Shown piece by piece: positions 1 to 9,965 of a stretch of DNA of 64,000 nucleotides. Under the pieces are notes generated by a model. The model searched no databases. It saw nothing but the letters and a program-made list of their open reading frames with translations, and was not told the origin of the DNA. This DNA comes from Klebsormidium nitens. Its lineage: Eukaryota; Streptophyta; Klebsormidiophyceae; Klebsormidiales; Klebsormidiaceae. How positions within the stretch are numbered: position 1 is the stretch's first letter; each line of letters opens with the position of its first letter. Location: contig DF236975.1 in NCBI GenBank assembly GCA_000708835.1, positions 1 to 64,000 on the forward strand. Direction: 5' to 3'. Position numbers and translations under genes: made by a program.

Positions 1-640
1 AATCATCTTGAACGGTGGCAAAGGCTTTATAAGAGCCGATCCATCCAGGACATTAAATCGACTGATTAGACAGCCCACAGAGCGTCGTTTAAGACGTAAC
101 CCCTGTTGTTTCGTTAACCTGACCGTTAACGAGAACCTGACGAGAACTAGACCGGGATCGGTCAGCTGTAATCGTCACAGAAGAGCAGCGAGCTGCGGCG
201 GGCTCCAAAGTTGCTCGGGACAGAGCCGGGGGCGGAGGTGGTGCAGTGCCGCCCTGTGCATGTGCGAGATGGCCATCAATACGTACAAAGCCGGAGGGAA
301 CGAGATATTGGGGATTGTGTGCGACTAGGCCAACTTTTTGCTGAAGCTGACAAGCCGTTCCCACTAAGCTAAGGGTGTACGACCACGCCACCCACTTTCC
401 ACAATAACCAATAGAGCGTACCCACTCTGGGCTATTGAGATCCTATAAAAGGATTAGCAATCACTGGGTACACACCCTGTGCGGAGCCTGGGACCGTCAG
501 CTAGACCACCAAAAACAGCGTGTACCCACTAGCACGCATTAGAATCTCATTAAAAAATTGGCCGGCAGTACGGTACGCAGTGCTTCATCATCTTGGCGAG
601 CTTTCTGAGTCGTGTACCTAAACGAGAACCTGCGCCACCT
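1..640. other. No gene recognised
   Basis: Open frames here are short, overlap on both strands and show neither a family motif nor convincing splice sites. This may be the 3' continuation of the duplicated gene fragment that follows on the minus strand, but I see no exon I can defend. Confidence 0.4.
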
Positions 641-645
641 GACAC

Positions 646-1262
646 TTACAGCGAGAAATGCTTCGAGCAGAGGATCCTAGTCCCGCGCGACAATTGTGCT
701 AGCGTTGGCGGGCCCTGCACCGGCTGAGGAGGGGCGTGTGGGAGAGGGGGAGCTTGCCAAGGGCGAGGCCCGGGGAATACCCCATAGTAAAGTTTCTTGC
801 TGGTAGGTTTGCAAATCATAGTGAACAGGACGTGGGTTCCACAAGCAGCCTTTGAAACACAAAGCCTAATGAACTCTTTGTTAGCAGCCCAAGCTGTGTG
901 ACTGGATCTCGGCGCCGCGCTCAGCAGATCAAACTTTAGGCTGCAGCATTTCAACTCGCTACTTCTTCCAAGAGGACGTTCAGCCTTCTGCTTCTCCCTC
1001 AAGTCAGCCTTGCTGGGCGCAGTGAAGGGCTGACCTTGGGGAGTCCTGCAGAAAAACTGTGGCTCCACTTTCGGGCCCCTTACCCTCTTGCCCTGCCGGC
1101 GGCGAGGGGCAGGTATGCCATCGCTCCGCGCATCGACAGCAGCGGTCAGAATCTCTTGCCTTTCTGCACTGATTGAGATGCGCTCCCTGTACTCTGCAGC
1201 GCGTGCAAAGCGCACAGCCTGGCAGACCCTGTGATCAAACTTGGACCTGCCACAAGGCCGGC
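646..1262 (-). pseudogene. Second copy of the first exon of the 7717-9176 gene, probably broken
   Basis: Read on the minus strand, about 1262 down to 1090 encodes a near copy of the N-terminal part of the gene starting at 9176. Shared runs include CGR-K-DH-VCQA, RFARAA-YRERISISAERQEIL and IPAPRRR. The aligned start codon is missing and an in-frame TAG lies a few codons upstream, so either the copy is dead or it uses the internal ATG at 1215. Downstream of the shared part the frame stays open to 646 but becomes proline-rich and resembles nothing I know. Function unknown. The homology between the two copies is clear; calling this one a pseudogene is inference. Confidence 0.4.
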
Positions 1263-1990
1263 TTCTCGCCTTTCTCTATGAAATGTCAACTCCGCCAGTA
1301 CTCACAGCAGCAATAGACAAAAGGCCAGGACTGAAATACTCACCGCAGTTGAAGCTCGATTCGAATAGGAGCAGTACGCTCACGGCTTCAAGACAATTCT
1401 GAAGCAATGAAAAGCAAATTGTCTGCCACAGAAGCTTGCAGCCCTAAATACATGCTCAAAGAAGCATATATCCTGCAGACTTTAGTGCACACTCCTCCTG
1501 CTCTCTTCTGCCACGCTTGCTGCTGTCAGGAATCCCTCAGATTGAAGGAAGAGTTCGACAGAACACACATGCAAGTGAAAGCTGTGGCTAATACCTGAGG
1601 ACTCAGGGACCCCTTGCGTCATGCTGAAGTAGCTGCCATAAGCAAAAGCATTGCAGCCTGCAGTACTTCTGACAAATGGTCAAAGCAAGCTCCTTTAATA
1701 GCTCAGGGACGGGGGCGACCTTGCAGCTCCGCCCAAAAGAGTTTGTTGTGTGCGAAGTCGCTGCCTATGTTGTACTTTTGGCAGCTGGCTGGAGACTAGA
1801 AGTGGCAGCTTTCGTGTTTTGGAGACCAGGGTCCGAGTATGGTTTAAGACGGTCCAATCCGGTTCGTTACCGAAACCACGTGACCGTTCGTGAAGTCCGA
1901 CTTGGACTGGCAATGGCGTGCATGCGGCCATAATCCTCGGACCTTGCCCAGGTGCCTGGTAGACGACACCACTGGTAGGCTGCATGACCG
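1080..1990. repeat. Dispersed duplication, copy 1 (partner 8990-9965)
   Basis: Many colinear blocks match 8990-9965 in the same orientation. They include the coding block around 1090-1260, 'agaagcttgcagccc' near 1428 (partner near 9340), 'catgcaagtgaaagctgt' at 1568 (partner at 9495), 'ctggagactag' at 1788 (partner at 9778) and a block ending with 'gcctggtagac' near 1955 (partner near 9940). Spacing is preserved and divergence is substantial. Because the partner copy spans the first exon and upstream flank of the 9176 gene, the duplicated unit looks like promoter plus 5' end. Limits are approximate. Confidence 0.6.
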
Positions 1991-2054
1991 GGTGGCTTGC
2001 TTTGCGAGGGCACTCTATATACACCACGGCGCGCTAAACAGCGAAGTCCGCCTC

Positions 2055-2142
2055 GGGGTAGCTCGGTTAGTTCGAGCGTCGTGCTTCCCGCAGCACACTA
2101 AAAAGGGTATGTAAGTGCGTGGGTTCGATACTCGAATCCGCC
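2055..2142 (+). repeat. tRNA-like sequence, possibly a SINE head or decayed tRNA
   Basis: An A-box-like stretch (tagctcggttagttcgag, from 2059) can form the D stem GCTC/GAGC. It is followed about 50 bases later by a B-box-like stretch (ggttcgatactcgaatcc, 2122-2139) and then cgccacca. The acceptor stem does not pair well, the T arm is irregular, and I could not find a clean seven-base anticodon loop. It is therefore not called as a functional tRNA; a tRNA-derived retroelement remnant is the likelier explanation. Confidence 0.3.
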
Positions 2143-2767
2143 ACCATCCGTTGCGGAGGGGCGACCCTTCCGTTTGTCGGTGTGCTTGAAAGCTTGTCCG
2201 AACCGGCATAGATGGCCTCCGAGTTCTCCATCAATTGCAACACGTATTTGTGCAAAAGAGCGCACGACAATGTCAAGACACGAAGTGCACCAACTCCTCT
2301 ACATGAGAAGGCTCGGAGGCCATACGTACCTTTCTACTCCTAGGTACAAAATGGCAAGCAATTTGCACCGATCAAATCTGAGCTTGAACGGCTGTGAGGT
2401 CCATCTCGATACCTCCATTGCCCTAAATATGCAGGGGGCATGGTTCTCTGCATGGTCAGCAGACATCGTGCTGCGAGCACTGTAAATTGCAGAGCGCATG
2501 GCAGGGATTCAATGATTGACAGCTTGCGATCCGACTTGCCCGCGATTCTCCAAAGTGGCGACCGACACTCATCACTTAGGGTTGCTTGAAAACGAACTTT
2601 TCCTGTCACACTACCGAAGGTTGCTCCACCTGGCACATAAATGGCGCAAGAAGCCCAAAAGCCCGCAAAATCTGACTCGTATCGGCTCTGCCTCTTCATT
2701 GCCAAATCTTGATGAACACTTGAGGTAAAGGGGCGCAAACGTTCGAAGTCCTGCCACACATGAGTCG
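2143..2767. other. No gene recognised; 3' flank of the NTPase gene
   Basis: This stretch contains only short overlapping open frames on both strands. It probably includes the 3' untranslated region of the minus-strand gene that stops at 2768. Confidence 0.4.
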
Positions 2768-5700
2768 TCATCTTCGACCCATGAGAAAAATTGGGTGCTC
2801 TTGGTTGTTACCATAATCTACAATAGCCTTTTCGTACTTGGAATCGAAAAAAACGTGGCATACCCCTGGACCCCTTGCCTTTCTTGGCTTCCCGGTCTTG
2901 TGGTTACGCAGGTCCACCACAACCCACGCGTCAATCTGATTGCCCAGGACCATAGGATGATAACGCCCATTTGGTAGAAACCTGCACAATGACCAGCATC
3001 CGAGTTGATGCACTTGTTTAGATCTTGAAGAGCAGCATCTCTTGCAGCTTGTGATGCATGTTCAACAGCGAGATGTGGGCATAAGGGGCAAATGCGGCTA
3101 AGCAGACCAGCCCTGCCATCCTGAAACATGATGGCATACGCTCTTCGTGCTTGCAACTGTCGAACCATTGCTTCACAAGGTTGCGAAGCATCACAAAGAC
3201 CAATTGAAGATGACGCCAGCCCTCATTTGCGCACCTGTTTAGATGCTCCCTCAGGTCCCTGCCATCGATGAGCAACTCGAATGCCCATTTCCACCCCATC
3301 CCATGCAGAACGAAATCCACATACGCCTCCAACCCGTAGATCTTGCCGACTGTTGGGGAGAAGTAAGCACCCTCCGGAAGCAAACTCGTCACCGCCCTGT
3401 TTCAGAGGAAATGTTGTTGGCTCGATTGGGGCATGGCTCTAATGCATTGAGGCGACCAGGCCGAACTCTGCGGATTGCCCCATCTGCATGATCTTCCATT
3501 TGCTGACTGAAGGCTGACAGCACTGCCCGAATGGCAAAACTAACAAGGATAGTTGGGGAGGAGTTGAGGCTACCCAATCTGAACACCGTTCGATGTGTTG
3601 GCTGATTGAAGACTAGCAGCACTGACCGAACAGATTTCGATGCACTTCACGAGTGATCACAGGACACTCACGAGTACAGCTCGAATTGGAAGTGCGACTC
3701 GAGCACACCCCCTACTACACCGCCCCTCGTGCTGAGATTCAGGCTGTTCTGGAGCATGGGCGGCTGCATCTTAGACAGGGCCTCCTCCAAAAAGGCCTCC
3801 AGGGATTGCGGCATCTGCTTGGGGGTGCCCCACACCCTCCTGGCCAGATTGTAGCGGTAGAATTCCATGTGCAATCCGCTCGTGAAGGACACGCTATCCT
3901 TTTCTAGGAGAAGGTACCCCGACTTGGCGAAATCCTCTGCCTTGTCAGCCAGCCCCGGGGCGCTGCGCCGCACCGCCTCCAAAGATTCCTACAGAGTGAG
4001 AACGTATAGGTGAGACGCTCTAAGTCGGCAGAATGGGCACTGGCTCAGATTCTTGAGCACACAATATGGACGAAAGCACCACAACGCTGGACAGGAAGGA
4101 CGCCGACACCCACCTGACCCCGAGACGCTAAGAGGCGGCTGATCAAGTTGAGCGCCTCGCGGTCCTTCACCAGCTCGCTTACGCTGAAAAAGGATACACG
4201 GGGTTAGGCGCCGCCACTGACTACATGCGTAGACTTGTGGAGCTTCAAAAACGTGACCCTATGAAGAAAGCGCGAGAAGCCAGTGCACGAGCCTAAATGC
4301 ATGCATGCAAGAGGTTTACGATGCTGCTTGAACACTTTTCACGTGGAAGCATGGGCCTGCGAACGAATAAGGGCACAACAAGATTGCCCGAATTCCTCAC
4401 GGAGGGAAGGACCGAGTTCCAGAGAGAGAATCGAGCAATCTTGGGGACGCTACGAAGTCCACCGCCTTTGCGGCCCATTCCGCGGCCCTCCCTGCAAAGT
4501 TGGACGGTGAATGGCCCTTGAGGAGGTCCAGCACGTGAAGAACACTGCCCGGGTGCCGCTCCGTTGTTGCCTCGATGACGTCACCAAGCGTCCGAAGCTG
4601 GCCCTTGTCACCGGCAAAGCCGATGTTGTGAAGAAAGGACTCAATGACCTGCTCGTACTCTTCCATAGTAAATTGAACGGCTGGCTCCGGGGAGTTGCTA
4701 TCTGCTGGGGTTGCGAAGCCAAGCCGAAGCCTGTAGTAAGGAAGAGCATATGATCGGAAGCCGTCAATTGCCTTCATCCTCTTCTGGAGAGGCTCAGCTC
4801 AACTTCAGGGCCAGATCCAGTCCAAAGCTTCCAGATACGTCAGACTGCAAAATCAGTCTGTGAAATCACAGGTACGGGCTGGCATACGAATATTGTTAAA
4901 AGCGAGCTCCTGAGGACACACAAGCTGGTCTAGTATACTCTGATCCCGGCATCATCCTTCGGGGGACATCAAAAAAGTATAAGAATCAGGGATAGGGTCT
5001 TTGTTTCTTCGACCTTTTGACAATCTATCAACTGCACAAAGCTTGACGCTTTCGACACTTCCTAGTATTGGGGAAACTCTGCTCCAAAAATGACGGCAAC
5101 TGTGCTTAGGCGGGAAGGTACATTTAATGGCACCTCAAACAAACAAGGGCGCCCACGATCAGCTAGAGCCAATGTCGTCATGCTCACCGGAGAGGGATCC
5201 TTTGATCGTCGGAGAAAGAGATGGGAGTACTTGGCAGTCCGGTAGCAGAAGGGTTCGAGCCTCGCGATGCAGACAGAATGATGTTCACTCTGCCTTGACG
5301 TGCCCCGCCAGGCTTGAACCGCGCCCCAATGTCCTTGGCGAGCGGCCAGAGGAGCGCGTGTCCCGGCCCCGGAGAGTAAAGATTTTGTACCTCATCAAAG
5401 ATCAGCAGCTTCTTTCTGAGAGGGGGCAGAGTAGCGCTTGAGCTTGCAGAGGGTCTACCTGCCTGCTTGTCCGGGCTATTTGCTGGAGACTTTGACGCCT
5501 CTGCAAAAGTAACTCCAGCTTGATCATAGAAGACCTCATCAAATGTCTGACCACCACTGCCGACGCGCGCGCAATTCACGTAGTAGACACTCTCATAGAC
5601 TGCGCTCCTCTCGGCCTCTTCATAAACAAGCTGACACAGTGACGTTTTTCCCGAGCAAGGGCTTCCTGCTAAGATTAAGACGCCCTTCTCCTGAACGCGA

Positions 5701-7365
5701 TGCAGAATTTTATGGCACGTTTCGACACGGGGTGTGAAGAAACCCCCCTTCCGTCGTTGGTTGATCCCCTCGCTCTCAGCCCCCACCAGGGGCACAAATG
5801 TGTTAAAGCTCGCGCCTGCAAGCACAGGGAGAGTCAATGTGAACAAGGTGCTATGTCACGCCTGAAGTCCCACAGGACAAATTCTACATCAAAGCTGGTG
5901 ATAACCCATGAGAGCTCCGGCACCAGAAAGCTCCGGCACACTGCCAGATTGCAGGCATGCACGATTGCTATTGCATAGGTGTTGAACTTATGAGAGCTTC
6001 CTTCCAAACCAAATCTGTCAGGCCGGGAAGCGGAGGCACTTGCAAAACCCTCCCTCCACCCTTCAAAATGAAGCAACGCCTTGCCTGACAAATGAAACAA
6101 CCTGGGAAGCAGAAGGAGCTACTCCAAACAAGCGCCGGATTGGTGTGCTATGGATCGACATAACCACCATGCGAGCAACAACGACTTCCGAAGAAGATAG
6201 ACCATTGCAACATGGGGAAAAGGTGCAGAAAAACATGTGACTCACCAGTTCCTGTGGTGCTCGGACCAGCAGCCGCTGCACAAGGCCAAAACTGAATGTC
6301 AGCACGATTAAAGCAAAGTCCATTGACAAGAAGGCTGCAGAGGATCAGACAACCAGCAGCAATGACATGCTCGAACGCGCTTTAGGCGCAGAATACTCAG
6401 CAGCCAAGACGAGACAAGCCTCCTGTGCCGCACCTGCGCGATGAGCATAGATGTACTGCCTTTGTTGACTCACAGAAAAGCAAGAATCTCGATTCAGTCT
6501 AAAACAGCAAATAGAGTCTGTATGAATGCTTCTGCCGGGCAGACTTCCATAACAAACACCGAGCTCAGGAAGCATGTGCAATCAATTTGGCCCTGACGGG
6601 TGAAACAACTCAGGAAGCAGAGGGAAAATCTCCAAACAGGCACCGCCACACTAGAGGAGTGGTGTGGATCATTGCGTCTACCATCAACCAGAAAGCTCCG
6701 GCGCTTCTGCCCGATTGCAGGCATGCACGATTGCTATTGCATCGGCCTGAGCTCCTGGGACCTCCTTTGGCAGTATATTAAGGAAGTCATCAATTGATTT
6801 TGTACTACCACATCGAACCTTCATGCCTTGAAATATTCATGATTGGGTGCACACAAAGCAGGTTGTAATTACCACAACATCATTTGTGGGACAAGAGTCC
6901 AAGTAGAGGAAACTGCTTACTTGGAACTGCTTTGAGAAAGGCATCCCAGCCATCTGCCCACTCCCCTGGACCTTGATACTCGGCTCTCCATCGGGTCAGA
7001 TATTCAATCCTGTCCTTCTCAGGCGTGGATTTCCAGACCGCCAAGTCAAACTCCTTTCGCATCAAGTGGTCCAGCAGCTTGCTTTTGATTCTTGAATCGT
7101 ACTCAAGCCAGCTCTCCCTCGATGCAAGCTGTGGAGGAAAACACTGATGATCAGCACAACAATGTATGGCCGTCTCTTTGGTAGCATCGACGCTAGAAAA
7201 GACAAACCTGCTGCAGTCTTTAAGTGCAGAACTTCCATTGTCCAGGCTCACCTCCTCGGAAGAAGGGCCAGGGTTTGGTTCGACACCGCCAATGTTCAAA
7301 AGCGTTGCTGCACAGGAGGATGACACGGTCAGATGCTGCATATGCGACCTGCTGGCTTCATCCAT
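2768..7365 (-). CDS. Crinkler/RHS-type P-loop NTPase with C-terminal nuclease-like module and N-terminal 2A-like motif
   Basis: Seven minus-strand exons join in phase: 7365-6921, 5815-5188, 4730-4401, 4183-4114, 3988-3672, 3396-3235, 2981-2768 (about 721 aa). Seen: a Walker A GSPCSGKTS near residue 199, a Walker B LLIFDEVQN with D290/E291, a strand ending IILSASRGS, then TPISFS-DQRIPL. A lid-like segment with ERHPGSV follows near residue 417, then SVSFTSGLHMEFYRYNL. From about residue 600 comes a module with SPTVGKIYG, YVDFVLHG, WAFELLIDG, REHLNRFLPNGRYHP and WVVVDLR. From memory of the families, this order matches Crinkler and retrotransposon-hotspot proteins (AAA-type NTPase plus restriction-endonuclease-like fold). 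Exon 1 carries NPGP at residues 31-34. The first exon and its join across the long repeat-filled intron are the least certain part; an extra exon could lie there. A role in host-parasite or genome conflict is inference only. Confidence 0.72.
5915..6750. repeat. Two sets of direct repeat blocks inside intron 1 of the NTPase gene
   Basis: Block A ('gattgcaggcatgcacgatt' and flanks) occurs at about 5920-5980 and again at about 6690-6750. Block B ('gaaacaac-t-ggaagcagag' through 'gtgtg-atggatc') occurs at about 6080-6180 and again at about 6593-6690. The order is A then B in the first set and B then A in the second, so this is not a simple tandem array. Either an intronic repeat family or duplicated decayed exons would fit. 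Confidence 0.5.
7264..7314 (-). other. 2A-like (NPGP) motif near the N-terminus
   Basis: Codons for residues 18-34 of the NTPase gene read CAATLLNIGGVEPNPGP. Active 2A peptides end in D-(V/I)-E-x-N-P-G-P after a hydrophobic stretch and make the ribosome skip the last glycyl-prolyl bond. Here the hydrophobic stretch, V-E-P and N-P-G-P are present, but the usual aspartate is glycine. Known 2A-like sequences occur in non-LTR retrotransposons and at the N-termini of sea-urchin NLR-type proteins, where they overlap signal peptides. Activity here is untested and may be reduced by the D-to-G change. Confidence 0.65.
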
Positions 7366-7716
7366 AAAGCAATCAGAAAAATCCAGGACAAATTGACAGA
7401 AAGGTGGTATTGAGACGAGCCCAAGAGCTCTTCACGTGTTTGCACGTTCAGATGAAGCCCTGCTGCTTCCTAACATACTGCAGATCCACAGTTGCTATCA
7501 AAGTGCCTTACCTATCAGCAACTGGCTCATGGGCATGGAAGCCCGAACCCCCTTTTTTTGAGAATCGTTCCAAGCTGCAGAGGAAAACAGCGAAAGTTGG
7601 ATTGCTTTTCTTCACAATGTGTGTGTTAAATGCACAGCCAAAGATATTATAGTGCATCAGAGGCATGACAGAGACCTCGCTGCCTTGAACTGTTTACAAG
7701 GGAACAACCAACTGGT

Positions 7717-9176
7717 TTACCAGAACACGCCAACCCAAACTCTAAAACATAAAATGTCAAAGCTCATCATAGTATATGGTCTTGAAGAGCTGCAAAGTTG
7801 GCCGAACCGCGGAAGATGTACCATAGCTTCTCCTTGGTACGCAACTTTTGGTACGCTAGGAACCCCTCCAGATGAACAAAAAAACAGCCATCTGAGCCCA
7901 GCGTCACCAAGCAAGAGAACTCTCTTTTCTTCGCCTTGTTGGGTGACACCTGCCAATGATTCGTGGCTCGAGCATGCAAAATAATGATTGGACCTGTGGC
8001 TTGGTGCTCACCTGCTGACCCTGCCCATGACCAAGGAGGGGCAGATAATCCCAACCCTTTTTTCTCCTGCTTGCATTCATGACAGGCAGAGTTCGCCTTC
8101 CGCAGCATTTCCTCGCGAGCCTGAACCCATGCTGCAATGAGAAAAGGGCACGATCAGTCCAGAGCTGCAGGAGCTGCAGCCATGCCAAGTCCTGCTCGAT
8201 TCAAGGTCAATCTAGCCTCCTTTTGCACACAAGCAGGGTGCGTGCGTCTTCTCTTACCTGCTCGGTCCCTGTCAATATGGAAACAACCCTTTATTGGGCC
8301 GTGCAGCTCGCAGTAGTAATGGATGTTGCCTCCATTCTTGCTTCCCCGGAGCCCCCATTCTGCTGTCAAATTGCTCTCATTGCAAAAGGTAGCATGTGGG
8401 TCTGGAAAAGAGACAAAAGGCAAATCATGGAAGCAAGGCCAATCCACCTAACACAAAGACCGGCCGTGCCATCAATTTCAGGAACTCTACAAAAAGTGAC
8501 CTATTGATACTAAGTAAAGAAGCGGCCAGCACTTGGTTTCCTTTCCTGCCATGCCATCAACTTCTGGCACTAAACCAGGAAATGGCCCACTCATATCTCA
8601 AGAGATAACCGGCCATTTCTTGGCACACTTCCTACTTCACCTTCTTGCGCCCTTCTCATGTTTCAGGGCACGCCCAGCCATGCCTACAACTTCTGGCTTT
8701 GTACCAGGGAATGATCCTTTGAAGTCTCCGACTTGAAGAAATAAGTGGTCAAAATCTGGTACACTTACATGCGCACAGCCAGCCATTCTGCTGGTCGATG
8801 CTGATGAAACATCATCAATCCAATGTTTCAAACAAGAAGAAGCAAACCCACCACGTTCCGCAGCGCAATTCACAGCTTCTCTGAGCGCTCGAGCATCCTG
8901 CCGCTGTGCTTTCCGATCCGCAGCGCTGCAGCGTCCGCGTGCTGGAACCTCTCGAGCAGTCTGCCCCTCATGCTTTGATTCCTTCGATCTTTGACACCGC
9001 CGGCGGCGAGGGGCAGGGATGTCATCGCTCCGCGCATTGACAGCAGCAATCAGAATCTCTTGCCTTTCTGCGCTGATTGAGATGCGCTCCCTATACGCTG
9101 CAGCGCGCGCAAAGCGAGCAGCCTGGCAGACCCAATGATCAGACTTGGTCCGACCACAAGGCCGGCTTCTTGCCAT
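7717..9176 (-). CDS. Unrecognised protein with Cys/His-rich middle part; exon model incomplete
   Basis: Visible minus-strand exons are 9176-8769 (ATG, donor gtaagtg), 8401-8258 (acceptor ttttccag, donor gtaaga), 8131-8012 and 7949-7717. The last three join in phase. The first exon ends in phase 0, whereas the second needs a one-base carry-over, so a small linking exon within 8768-8402 is missing or a splice site is misjudged. The first exon is basic and alanine-rich (YRERISISAERQEIL). The middle contains HYYCELHGPIKG, HIDRDRAAWVQ and ACHECKQEKKG, which could bind metal. I do not recognise the family. The last exon stays open in a second frame as well, so the C-terminus is doubtful. The gene lies head-to-tail upstream of the NTPase gene and could be an upstream part of it. 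Confidence 0.35.
8462..8735. repeat. Diverged short repeats in an intron
   Basis: Three related units start near 8465, 8549 and 8676 (core 'gccatcaacttctggcactaaaccaggaaatg' in variants such as 'gcctacaacttctggctttgtaccagggaatg', split here only to describe the variants). They lie between the first two visible exons of the 7717-9176 gene. Each could be a decayed small exon or an intronic minisatellite. Confidence 0.45.
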
Positions 9177-9965
9177 GATCTTTCAAGCGCCAGCTCCGCC
9201 AGTGATCACAGCTGCAAGCACACAAAAAACCAGGTCTAAATTGCCTACAGCAACTAAAGCTCAATCCAGCTCAGAGCAGACCCACAGCTTCAGGACAGAG
9301 CACAGGTACGGAAGCAAAGCACAGCAGGCTTTCTGCCCCAAAAGCTTGCAGCCCCAGAAACGTGCTGAACGAAACACCTACTCTCCAGAAGAGACTTGCA
9401 CAATGTTTGTGCCTTCTCCTGCAATGCTTGTAGCTGCCAAGGGACCCACAGATTAAGCTGATTGTATCAAAGTAAGGAATCTCTCAAGCATCGCATGCAA
9501 GTGAAAGCTGTAGCAGCGTACCTGACTGGGACCTAGCTGAGGAAACCCTTCCGCCGGGCCGAATTCCCTGCCACAAGTGGCAGCATTGGAGACGCAATCC
9601 TGCTGCACAGAGACAATCGAGAAAAGCGAACTCCAGCCACAGCTCAGCCACACACTCCTTGCCTCTGACTGAATCACAAAGACCTAAACCATTTGCAATC
9701 CAAGGTCAGTCGCTATCCTGCTCTCGCGAGCTTGTGTTTGTTCGAGTTGGCACGATGCTGCTGGCTGCTGGCACAATGCTGGAGACTAGCAGTGGCAGCT
9801 GAGCTGGTGACTCCTCGGGAACGGTCTGAACTGACCGTCCACGGTCACTCTCTGTCCGGGCCCCCGGCCTGCAGCGGTAACGGTCAGGTCCTGGGCTTTG
9901 TGGCACATAGCCTATGCTCGAGGGGCTGACCACTGGGTGCCCGGTAGACTGACCAGGCAGAGTTG
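8990..9965. repeat. Dispersed duplication, copy 2 (partner 1080-1990)
   Basis: This is the colinear partner of 1080-1990 in the same orientation. It covers the 5' half of the first exon of the gene starting at 9176 plus almost 800 bases of upstream flank. This copy retains the ATG that copy 1 lacks. Confidence 0.6.
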
